DNA from: Oscillospiraceae bacterium
GTDB taxonomy: Bacteria > Bacillota > Clostridia > Oscillospirales > Ruminococcaceae
NCBI GenBank assembly: GCA_024404875.1
Contig: JAKSPK010000001.1
Coordinates: 85,271-149,270 of the forward strand
DNA length: 64,000 nucleotides
Direction of reading: 5' to 3'
Below, one piece after another: positions 27,432 to 35,975 of the stretch (the first letter of the stretch is position 1; the number at the start of each line of letters is the position of its first letter). A program made the translations under genes and the position numbers. The notes beneath the pieces were generated by a model. It searched no databases. It was not told where the DNA came from and saw only the letters and a list, made by a program, of their open reading frames with translations.

Positions 27432-27432
<1 letters not shown>
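26647..27432 (-). CDS. korB: 2-oxoacid:ferredoxin oxidoreductase, beta (TPP) subunit
   Basis: The 261-residue thiamine-diphosphate-binding subunit. The N-terminal YCAGCTHGIIHRLVAE and the TPP/Mg motif YQGDGDLAAIG, closing with VNNGTYGMTGGQ, are diagnostic for the beta chain of KOR/VOR-type enzymes. The start codon overlaps the alpha-subunit stop, and its own stop overlaps the gamma start, so the three chains are translationally coupled. This gives balanced subunits for a cytoplasmic enzyme that feeds electrons to ferredoxin in an anaerobe. Confidence 0.93.
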
Positions 27433-28493
<1,061 letters not shown>

Positions 28494-28512
28494 TGAAAAC
28501 AATCCTTTCTGA

Positions 28513-28719
28513 TTAAGATTCGATTACGATGGCACAATCCGGACACATCATCGCGCACATTGCACATCCGATGCAAGCTTCATCATCGGTGCAGTACGCT
28601 GTAAACACGCCTTCCTTGTTGCGCTTCTCATGCTGAATTGCAACGATCTTTTTGGGACAGGCTGTCGTACACAGCTCACATCCCTTGCAGCGGTCAAAAA
28701 TGACGCTCATTTTTGCCAT
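28513..28719 (-). CDS. korD: 2[4Fe-4S] ferredoxin-type delta subunit of the 2-oxoacid oxidoreductase
   Basis: A 68-residue protein with two cluster motifs, CKGCELCTTACP and CIGCAMCAMMCP, each C-x2-C-x2-C-x3-C-P. It carries electrons from the TPP site of the alpha/beta chains to free ferredoxin. It is the first gene of the operon. ATG 28719 (MAKMSVIFD) fits family starts better than the upstream in-frame ATGs at 28731 and 28767; AAAGGA lies about 12 nt upstream. Confidence 0.9.
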   Translation of the reverse strand: MAKMSVIFDRCKGCELCTTACPKKIVAIQHEKRNKEGVFTAYCTDDEACIGCAMCAMMCPDCAIVIES

Positions 28720-28802
28720 AAGAGTACCCATTCCTTTCCTTTGAATTTTCAAGGCTTCGGTTGGCAATCCGGATGGAGAGACATCAAAAACCTTTAACTT
28801 AT

Positions 28803-28831
28803 ATTATAGCATAACTCAGTGGATTTTTCAA
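28803..28831 (-). promoter_or_regulatory. Promoter of the kor operon
   Basis: Minus-strand TTGAAA (28831-28826), 17 bp, TATAAT (28808-28803) with a TGC extension just upstream of the -10. Almost the same promoter recurs at 32472-32500 and 47490-47518. Confidence 0.8.
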
Positions 28832-28900
28832 GTGTTTTCAGTGGGAATTGTGAAATCATTAACAGTCAGGCGAACCGTGTACTGCATCATAAAACAAAGA

Positions 28901-28930
28901 CCGCCGATATGCAGAAATGCGTATCGGCGG
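28901..28930 (-). terminator. Terminator of the large LRR gene
   Basis: CCGCCGATATGCA with TGCGTATCGGCGG (one G-T pair) around a GAAA loop. On the minus strand it is followed by TCTTTGTTTTAT, 21 bp past the stop. Confidence 0.85.
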
Positions 28931-28951
28931 CGTATGATCTTTGGATGCGGA

Positions 28952-31900
28952 CTAGAACCGGATTGTGAAAGTGGTCTGGTCATTGTTCCAATGGATATCT
29001 GCGAAGGGATCTTCCGCGGCATTGGGATCGGAAAGCTCGCCGCTGCTGTTTGTATCGATCTTCGGGATATCAGGTTCCTCGGCAGGGGCAGCTACGGGCG
29101 GAGGTGCGGGCTGCTGCGGAACAGGTGCCGGCTTTCTGCGCGGCATGGAATCGACATCGGGCAGATCGTCCAGCAAGCTTGCACGGACACGCGCCTTTGT
29201 CTCATCAGGTGTTTCCTTTGCGCGGAGTACCAGTTCATCTTCATCGCTGTAAATACCGCGCTTTGGTGTCGTTTCCGGCTGCTCAGGTTTTGCTGCTTTT
29301 TTGCTGCGCTTCTTTTTCTTCGGCTTTTCGGGCTCCGGAACAGGGGGCTCCTCGATTACCGGAAGCTTTGCCTTCGGATCGACCTGAACGGATTTTCGCT
29401 TGGCCTCCTCCAGTTCACGCTTGACGCGTGCAGCATAGTTCAGTTCTTCTTCCTCAACAAAGCTGGGGACGGATGCGGGCTGCGGAGCCTTCGGCTTTGC
29501 GTCAGGCTGCGGTGCGGGAGCGGGCTTTGTGGTGAGGGAACCCAGATCGGGTACAGAATTCTGAACGGATTCGGGCTTATGCTGCGAAGATTTTTTAGTA
29601 TTCTGCGGCTTGGCTTTCGGCGCGGCTGCAAAGAGATCCTGCGCCTTGACCGGGCCGCTGAGCAGCTCCTCGAAGTCCTTCGGGCTGGATGCGGCTTCGG
29701 GGGATGATTCCTCCTGCGGGACGGCTGTCTGCATAGGCGGCTGCGCAACAGGTTTGACGACAGACTTTTCAGATACCGGCGGTGCGGGAACCGTTTCGGC
29801 TGGCTGAGACGCAGCAAGCTTCGGCTGCTGAATCACAGGCTCAGGCGGCGGGGTCTGCTTCGGCGGCTGTGATACCGGAGGCTTGGCTTCGGGCTGTGCG
29901 GGCTGAACCGGTACGGCAGCGGCCTTTGCAGGACGCGGCTGTGCGAAGAATGCATCCGGATCCGGTGCGGCAACGGATGTGCGCATCGGTGTGGGCACAG
30001 GCGGTGCAGGCTGCGCAGCAGCAGCGTTCTTTTGCTCAGCAGCGCGTTCCTCGGCAAGCAATGCATCGAGATTCAGCCGAACGACTGTCATCATCATATG
30101 GTGCTGCTTTGCATAGCGTTCGGCATAGCTGCCTTCTTCGGCATGGAGCCGGAATTTCGGGCATTCGGTAAACGCATTCTCGCTGATCTCCCGCACGGAT
30201 GCCGGGATCGCGATATCAGTCAGATGCTCACAACGGCTGAATGCAGACTGGCCGATCCGCGTGACACCGTCCGGAATGATGATCCGTTCGATGCCGGCGT
30301 GATAGAATGCCTCATTGTCGATTTCTGTAATCGTTGAGGGCAGCCGGACAGTCTTGAGCGATGTGCAGCTGCTGAACATTGCGTGGCCGACCTTTGTGGG
30401 GCCTTCGCGGAATTTGACTTCTTTGAGTGCAGTGCATCCGTGGAAAATATAGCCGTCGATGCGCCGCAGCGTGGATGGGAGTTCGATGGATTCAAGCTGC
30501 TCACAGTAAGAAAATGCGCCGTGCTGCAAGTGCAGAACGCTTTCCGGCAGACGCACCTTCCGGATCGGCAGCTGTGAGAATGCAGCCGGAGCGATGCAGC
30601 GCACGCCGACCGGAATATCTACGACAGGCTGCGTGATATTGGCATGCAGCAGGATATTTGCACCGGCGATTGTATACGGCTCAACGCGTCTGGTCATCCA
30701 CGGCGTATAGGCAAAGGCATCAATGCCGATTTCCGTGACGGTCTTCGGGATGACAACATCCGTCAGGACACCGCAGTTCGCGAAGGCATTGTCGCCGATG
30801 CTGAGGACACCCTCCGGAATGATCGCTGCACGGAGTCCGCCGCGTTCAAAGGCACGCGGGCCGATTCTGTGAACACCGACCGGGATCGGGCTGTAGCCGT
30901 CGGCGCGGATCAGGAAACGGCCGACTATGTAATGTCCGGCAGTCATGCGGAACAGCGGCGTATCAGCAAATGCATTGCCGGAGATTTCGATGACGCTGTC
31001 GGGAATATAGGCTTCATGTAAGCTACTGCATCCGCGGAATGCATTCTGCTGGATGTATTTCGGGCCCTCCGGAATGACAACAGTCCGGAGAGAGGAGCAG
31101 CCGGTGCAGACGCCGTCAGCGACGGCATCGAGCTTTTCGGAGAACCGCAGCTCAAAAAGCGACATACAGTCGCGCAGTGCTTCATTCTCCAGCTTCTGAA
31201 CGGTATCGGGCATATAGAACCGCCGCATTGCGGTGCAGCCCTGAAATGCGTTGTTTTCGATATGTTCCATGCCGTGCGGCAGGATGACCTCCAGCAGCGC
31301 ACAGTCGCGGAAGGCAAAGCGCCCGATCCGCTTGAGCGTGCTGGGGAGATAGATACGCTGCAAGCCGCGGCAGCCGTTGAAGGCATAGCCGCCGATCTCG
31401 GTCACGCCCTCCGGCACGACGACAGATACGATCTGCCGGTTCTGCTCGAAGGCGTGATTGCCGATGCGGATGACACCCTGCGGGATCATCACATCGCGGA
31501 CATTATATTCCTGTGTATATTTTTTAAGAATGCCGTATTCGATGAAAAATGCCGGATTACAGCCGCGCAGCAGGGAGGCTTCCTTTTCGGTATAGCACAT
31601 AATGCCGCGCTCCTGTGCGAACTGATAGGCGGCGCTGCCAGTGACTGTGGTGATCGTTTTGACACGGCAGTCGGAGCCGAAGGCGAAGGGATGGAGCTTT
31701 GTGACGGAAGGCGGAATGATGACAGTTTTCAGCTCGGTACAGCCGGCAAAAGCATCCTCTGCGATCTCGGTGACGGTATCCGGAATATAGATCGTCGCGA
31801 GCGAGGTGCAGCAGGCAAATGCTTCTCTGCCGATCGTCCGGAGCCCTTTGGAGAGCTTGACGGAGGTCAGCGAAGTGCAGGCGTAGAATGCACGGTTGTC

Positions 31901-32362
31901 GATGTGCATGATGCCGGACGGAACAGTGATCTCCTCGATCTTGGAGCAGCCGGAGAAAACGCCGCGCTGCAGGGAGCCGAGCTTGCCGGAGATCTTGACG
32001 GAGCGGAGTCCGCTGCAATTACAGAATGCCCATGCACCGACCGATTCACAGGTTTCGGGAATGACGGCGCTGCGCAAAACATGGCAGCCGTCGAAGGCAT
32101 TTGTTCCGATCTCCTTCAGACCGGCGGAAAAGTCGACGGTCTGCAATTCAGCACAGAGTGCAAATGCGCGTTCGCCGATGAGCGTGACATTCGGCGGCAA
32201 AAAGACTCTGTTGATATCTGTCATGGAAAAAGCTTCGTCGGCGATCTCGGCGACATTTTTCGGAATGCTGACAGTTTCGTCCTGCTTCCGGATGCCGAGC
32301 CGCTCCAAAGCGCCTGCGCCCTCATATTTCAGCAAAACGCCATTTTTAATTTTGAAACCCAT
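28952..32362 (-). CDS. Large BspA-type leucine-rich-repeat protein, no signal peptide
   Basis: A 1136-residue protein. Residues 1-745 consist of about thirty BspA/LRR_5 repeats of about 23 residues, recognised by recurring IPxxVxxIGxxAFxxCxxL patterns (for example VSIPKNVAEIADEAFS and VVIPEGVTEIGGYAFNGC). From about residue 770 to the end it is Pro/Ala/Gln/Lys-rich low complexity, with a basic stretch (KPKKKKRSKKAAK) and an acidic, Trp-containing end. There is no signal peptide, lipobox or membrane anchor, unlike the surface LRR protein at 54046-55701, so it appears cytoplasmic or exported by another route. It has its own promoter and terminator. The role is unknown; LRR_5 domains usually bind proteins. 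Confidence 0.85.
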   Translation of the reverse strand: MGFKIKNGVLLKYEGAGALERLGIRKQDETVSIPKNVAEIADEAFSMTDINRVFLPPNVTLIGERAFALCAELQTVDFSAGLKEIGTNAFDGCHVLRSAVIPETCESVGAWAFCNCSGLRSVKISGKLGSLQRGVFSGCSKIEEITVPSGIMHIDNRAFYACTSLTSVKLSKGLRTIGREAFACCTSLATIYIPDTVTEIAEDAFAGCTELKTVIIPPSVTKLHPFAFGSDCRVKTITTVTGSAAYQFAQERGIMCYTEKEASLLRGCNPAFFIEYGILKKYTQEYNVRDVMIPQGVIRIGNHAFEQNRQIVSVVVPEGVTEIGGYAFNGCRGLQRIYLPSTLKRIGRFAFRDCALLEVILPHGMEHIENNAFQGCTAMRRFYMPDTVQKLENEALRDCMSLFELRFSEKLDAVADGVCTGCSSLRTVVIPEGPKYIQQNAFRGCSSLHEAYIPDSVIEISGNAFADTPLFRMTAGHYIVGRFLIRADGYSPIPVGVHRIGPRAFERGGLRAAIIPEGVLSIGDNAFANCGVLTDVVIPKTVTEIGIDAFAYTPWMTRRVEPYTIAGANILLHANITQPVVDIPVGVRCIAPAAFSQLPIRKVRLPESVLHLQHGAFSYCEQLESIELPSTLRRIDGYIFHGCTALKEVKFREGPTKVGHAMFSSCTSLKTVRLPSTITEIDNEAFYHAGIERIIIPDGVTRIGQSAFSRCEHLTDIAIPASVREISENAFTECPKFRLHAEEGSYAERYAKQHHMMMTVVRLNLDALLAEERAAEQKNAAAAQPAPPVPTPMRTSVAAPDPDAFFAQPRPAKAAAVPVQPAQPEAKPPVSQPPKQTPPPEPVIQQPKLAASQPAETVPAPPVSEKSVVKPVAQPPMQTAVPQEESSPEAASSPKDFEELLSGPVKAQDLFAAAPKAKPQNTKKSSQHKPESVQNSVPDLGSLTTKPAPAPQPDAKPKAPQPASVPSFVEEEELNYAARVKRELEEAKRKSVQVDPKAKLPVIEEPPVPEPEKPKKKKRSKKAAKPEQPETTPKRGIYSDEDELVLRAKETPDETKARVRASLLDDLPDVDSMPRRKPAPVPQQPAPPPVAAPAEEPDIPKIDTNSSGELSDPNAAEDPFADIHWNNDQTTFTIRF

Positions 32363-32471
32363 ATCGCGCCTCCCTGAAACTGATGTTGCAGTTAATTAGA
32401 TTAAAACAACACACTAAACATACAATCTGTAGAATTCAAGTCTAATTATACATATTTTTTGCATCTTAATT

Positions 32472-32500
32472 ATTATAGCACAAATTTTGCTCTTTTTCAA
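32472..32500 (-). promoter_or_regulatory. Promoter of the large LRR gene
   Basis: Minus-strand TTGAAA (32500-32495), 17 bp, TATAAT (32477-32472) with a TGC extension. The leader is about 100 nt and AT-rich. Confidence 0.75.
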
Positions 32501-32706
32501 GTGAAACAGGTTGTCTTCGCTGTAGAATTATTTAGAGATTCTTTGGTGATTATGTACATAATCCAGCACATGAAGAATGAGGAATGTCGTTGAATAGGCG
32601 GGATTCCGCACACTATTTTGCTGTTCGACGATCTTCGGCGAGGGGAAGAGGATAACGGATACGGCATCTTTATGTTATGGCTGCGCATCGTGAGGGGATC
32701 AAAAGG

Positions 32707-32736
32707 GCAGCCCGGTGCATTTGTGTACCGGGCTGC
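32707..32736 (-). terminator. Terminator of the membrane-anchored hypothetical gene
   Basis: GCAGCCCGGT with ACCGGGCTGC, extendable inward to 13 bp around TTTG. On the minus strand it is followed by CCTTTTGAT. Confidence 0.7.
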
Positions 32737-32833
32737 ATATTGATATCTGATAAACGGGATGCTGCTGCAGAACAGCCATAGCATCTGTGACGGAAAAGGC
32801 GGTCATGAATGCTATGGCTGAAGGATTCTTTTC

Positions 32834-34186
32834 TTACGATGCGCTCCATGCGAGAAGCGATGCACTGTTCATGAAACCGTGCATGGTTTCGCCGTTGATG
32901 ACAGCACGAACCGAGACAGCGCCGCCGTCCAGCGGGAGTGCATTCGTGCTGATGCCGACGATTGCACCTGCGGGAAGCACTGCGAAAGCAGTACCGCCGG
33001 CCGTTTCCGAAAGCGCTGCATTGCTCTCCGTGACAACGGCATAGGTTTCGCCGGCCGCCGCTGTAAAGCTGCTGTTATAGTTGCCGGCTTTGCTTTTAAG
33101 TGCCTGTGAATCCGCCGCACTGTTTGGGTGCATTTCGACATATGAATCCCAGCTGCCGATTGACATTCCGCGGTTTTGCAGCTCCATATCAAGGATATGC
33201 TCAAGGTCGGGCGGTACCTGATACACTCCGCCAGCTGCGCAGGTTCCGAACTGGAGCTCGGTTTGTGTACCGTCTGCCCGGTCTGCCCGGTGAGAATAAT
33301 GGACATGATACTCTGTCTGCCATTCTACACCAAGCTGATAATAGTGCAGGCGTGCCCAGACATTCTCACAGGTCGCTGTATCATAATAGCCGAGAATCTG
33401 ATAATTGTTGCCCTGCGATGCATAATAGATGAACCGGCTGCCCGCATCATAATGCATGAGATTGAAACCGGATTCGGTCTGCCACGGATGCTCGGAAGCA
33501 TCGCCCGTTCCGCCGAGACGGTTGCGGGTGCTGAAATCATCCGTCGGAGATGCGGCATAATAGCCGCTGTTGCCGTGCAGGATGACGGTCGGCTGTGAGC
33601 TGCCCTGTGCATCGACGAAATAGGCAGAGCCGTTCTGCGAAGCGGCAAGGTAGAGCGCCAGCAGTTTGTTATAGCTGATCTGACCCTCTGCCGGCTGGTC
33701 GGTTGGCTGGACGAGCGCGGCCGAAGTCGTTGTTGTGCTGGTCGTCTGACCGGCCTGTGTTGCCTGGCCGCCGCGGGCAGTTGTTTTTCCGTTGCCCGTG
33801 ACCTTACTGAAATTTGAGGGCTGCACTGTTATGGCGACAGGTGCCGTTGCGTTTGTCAGTGCGGATGTGACGGTGGACAGTACAACGGTCGTACCCGTTT
33901 CAGATGTGGTAGCGGCCTCTGTGAATTCAGCCGGAGCTGCATCCGTCTGTGCAGTTACGGTTGTCACTGCGCCGGTCATTTCCGCGAGATCCGAACGTGA
34001 AACTCCGTTTGTGTTATTACTATTTTCCGCAAGCCGATCCCGCATCAGCAGAACGGTCCATGTAATCAGTACGGCACAGAACAGCACTGCCGCAGCCATA
34101 ATAATGATCTGCTTTGTCTGGCTGAGCTGCTTGCCGTTTTTCTTTTTCGGGGCGCCTCCGCTTCCCGGCTGATTTGCCTTGCCCAT
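32834..34186 (-). CDS. Membrane-anchored protein with Thr-rich linker and SH3-like C-terminus
   Basis: A 450-residue protein. It has a short basic cytoplasmic N-terminus, one transmembrane helix (about residues 28-47, IIIMAAAVLFCAVLITWTVLL), then about 120 residues of Thr/Ala/Ser-rich linker with TTSTTTTSA-type runs. A globular external region rich in Tyr and Trp follows (LHGNSGYYAASPTDDF, SRFIYYASQGNNYQILGYYD). The last 80 residues (GETYAVVTESNAALSETAGG, then VLPAGAIVGI and a VRAVINGETMHGFMN strand) look like an SH3-type repeat that binds cell wall. No catalytic motif is seen. It is probably an envelope protein of unknown role, transcribed alone. Confidence 0.7.
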   Translation of the reverse strand: MGKANQPGSGGAPKKKNGKQLSQTKQIIIMAAAVLFCAVLITWTVLLMRDRLAENSNNTNGVSRSDLAEMTGAVTTVTAQTDAAPAEFTEAATTSETGTTVVLSTVTSALTNATAPVAITVQPSNFSKVTGNGKTTARGGQATQAGQTTSTTTTSAALVQPTDQPAEGQISYNKLLALYLAASQNGSAYFVDAQGSSQPTVILHGNSGYYAASPTDDFSTRNRLGGTGDASEHPWQTESGFNLMHYDAGSRFIYYASQGNNYQILGYYDTATCENVWARLHYYQLGVEWQTEYHVHYSHRADRADGTQTELQFGTCAAGGVYQVPPDLEHILDMELQNRGMSIGSWDSYVEMHPNSAADSQALKSKAGNYNSSFTAAAGETYAVVTESNAALSETAGGTAFAVLPAGAIVGISTNALPLDGGAVSVRAVINGETMHGFMNSASLLAWSAS

Positions 34187-34218
34187 GATCCTGATCGCTC
34201 CTTTCTTCCGGTATCTAT

Positions 34219-34247
34219 AGTATAGCTAATGATATCATAACCAAAAA
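34219..34247 (-). promoter_or_regulatory. Weak promoter candidate for the membrane-anchored hypothetical gene
   Basis: Minus-strand TATACT (34224-34219), with TTTTTG 17 bp upstream as a poor -35. Only the -10 is convincing. Confidence 0.35.
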
Positions 34248-34346
34248 ATGTGAAAAAAGAAAGTGAAAAGTGAATTTTTTGTTTGTATGCACAAAAACAT
34301 CAATGCGAATTTGTGAATTATATCCGTCTCAACATGAAAAAACAGA

Positions 34347-34376
34347 GGCAGTACCATCCAAACGGACGGCACTGCC
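34347..34376 (-). terminator. Terminator of metY
   Basis: Read on the minus strand, GGCAGTGCCGTCC pairs with GGATGGTACTGCC using two G-U pairs around a 4-nt loop, then runs into TCTGTTTTTTC. The G-U pairs exist only on this strand, so it is directional. Confidence 0.85.
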
Positions 34377-34385
34377 GGTTTGTGC

Positions 34386-35651
34386 TTATTGAATGGCATC
34401 AAAGGCCTGCGCGATATCCGCGATGATATCGTCCACATTTTCGAGTCCGACGGAAAGCCGAATCATGCCCGCATTGATGCCCGCCGCGATGAGCTGCTCA
34501 TCCGTGAGCTGACGGTGCGTTTCGGATGCCGGATGCAGGACACAGGTACGGATATCCGCCACATGAACCACATTCGAGGCGAGCTTGAGCGAATCCATCC
34601 AGTTCATTGCGGTATTTCTGCCGCCCTTGATGACGAACGAGATGACGCCGCTGCATCCGTCCGGGAGGTAGATTTTTGCACGGTCGTAGTAGGGATCACC
34701 CTCAAGTCCCGGATAGCTGACCGACTCGACTTCGGGACGGCTCAGCAGGAATTCCGCGACTTTCTTCGCATTAATGCAGTATTGCTTCATGCGGACAGCG
34801 AGCGTCTCCAGACCGAGATTGAGGTAGAATGCCGCAGTTGCGCTTGGATAGCAGCCGAAATCGCGCATGAGCTGCATTCTGCACTTGATGATATATGCCA
34901 TATTGCCGAACTGTGCAACATAGCGGACGCCGTGATAGCTTTCGTCCGGCTCGGTGAACTCCGGGAATTTGCCGTTATCCCACGGGAATGTGCCGCAGTC
35001 CACGATTACGCCGCCGCCCTGCACAGCATGACCGTCCATGTACTTTGTGGTGGAGTGCGTGATGATATCCGCGCCGAATTCCATCGGACGGCAGAGGATC
35101 GGTGTCGGGAAGGTATTGTCCACGATGAGCGGCAGGCCGTTGTCATGGGCAAAGTCCGCAAATTTTTTGATATCGAGGACGGCAAGCGCCGGATTTGCGA
35201 GCGTTTCGCCGAAGACACAGCGGGTATTCGGCTTGATCGCCTTTTGCAGCTCCTCGCGGGAAGCCTCCTGATCGACGAAGATGCACTCAATGCCGAGGCG
35301 CTTGAGCGTTGTGGAGAAAAGGTTGAAAGTTCCGCCGTAGATCGTTCCGGTCGCAATGAAGCTGTCACCTGCGGAACAGATATTCAGCACAGCGAGCAGA
35401 TTGGCGGCCTGTCCGCTGGTGGTGCACATTGCTGCGACGCCGCCCTCCAGTGCCGCGATCTTTTTTTCAACGGCATCGACGGTGGGATTCGCAAAGCGGG
35501 AATACATCGGCTCTGTCGGAAGATCAAAGAGTGCTGCGATATGTGCAGTAGAGTCAAAGGTATAGGTCGTGCTCTGAACGATCGGCACGACACGCGGATC
35601 GCCGTTTCCGGGCGTATAGCCGGCGTGCAGGCATTTGGTTTCGAGTTCCAT
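34386..35651 (-). CDS. metY: O-acetylhomoserine sulfhydrylase (PLP, Cys/Met metabolism family)
   Basis: The 421-residue PLP enzyme likely makes homocysteine from O-acetylhomoserine and sulfide. Motifs are TKCLHAGYTP at the N-terminus, QSTTYTFDS, MYSRFANPTVDAVEKKIAAL, the aspartate block VDNTFPTP and the PLP lysine in ITHSTTKYMDGH. The start at 35651 follows AGGAGG; the longer frame to 35732 runs through the promoter and is rejected. Related gamma-lyases and cystathionine enzymes share these motifs, but the length and N-terminus favour MetY. The leader is only about 45 nt, too short for a SAM riboswitch. Confidence 0.88.
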   Translation of the reverse strand: MELETKCLHAGYTPGNGDPRVVPIVQSTTYTFDSTAHIAALFDLPTEPMYSRFANPTVDAVEKKIAALEGGVAAMCTTSGQAANLLAVLNICSAGDSFIATGTIYGGTFNLFSTTLKRLGIECIFVDQEASREELQKAIKPNTRCVFGETLANPALAVLDIKKFADFAHDNGLPLIVDNTFPTPILCRPMEFGADIITHSTTKYMDGHAVQGGGVIVDCGTFPWDNGKFPEFTEPDESYHGVRYVAQFGNMAYIIKCRMQLMRDFGCYPSATAAFYLNLGLETLAVRMKQYCINAKKVAEFLLSRPEVESVSYPGLEGDPYYDRAKIYLPDGCSGVISFVIKGGRNTAMNWMDSLKLASNVVHVADIRTCVLHPASETHRQLTDEQLIAAGINAGMIRLSVGLENVDDIIADIAQAFDAIQ

Positions 35652-35703
35652 AGCGAACAATCCTCCTGAATGTAAATTGCGGCAGCTTAGCCGCGATATG
35701 ACT

Positions 35704-35732
35704 ATTATAGTAAAATATCCGCGGTCTGTCAA
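35704..35732 (-). promoter_or_regulatory. Consensus promoter of metY
   Basis: Minus-strand TTGACA (35732-35727), 17 bp, TATAAT (35709-35704): a perfect match to the housekeeping sigma factor consensus. Confidence 0.88.
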
Positions 35733-35873
35733 GTGCTGATTTTGGGGAACGGATATTCGGCCTATTATTTCGCAGGCGGCGATATCATCCCCAAGTTTGC
35801 GGTTTTCAGGGCTGTGTCCGTCTCCGATATGAGACCAGCCAGCAAAAGCAAAAATGAGAATTGTCCGGATTCA

Positions 35874-35902
35874 TTGCACTTTTCGTAATAATGTGATATA
35901 AT
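35874..35902 (+). promoter_or_regulatory. Promoter of the ParB-like/BMP fusion gene
   Basis: TATAAT at 35897-35902 with a TGA extension (35894-35896). A poor -35 (TTGCAC) lies 17 bp upstream, so recognition probably depends on the extended -10. Confidence 0.6.
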
Positions 35903-35975
35903 AGATTCAGTACGCTGCGGTGTTTTGATACACCGCCTAACTGCTTTTCCGTTATATAGAAAAGGAGACTTTATT

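Larger units (their letters stand above)
32363..32833. other. Intergenic region, no gene seen
   Basis: 470 bp holding the LRR gene promoter on the right flank of its leader and the terminator of the next minus-strand gene. Between them is AT-rich sequence without a convincing coding frame. Confidence 0.6.

Noticed and set aside
35655-35732. N-terminal extension of metY
   Set aside because: It would be translated from DNA containing the -10 and -35 boxes of its own promoter.
35652-35924. SAM riboswitch ahead of metY
   Set aside because: The promoter leaves a leader of only about 45 nt, too short, and no matching helices are seen.
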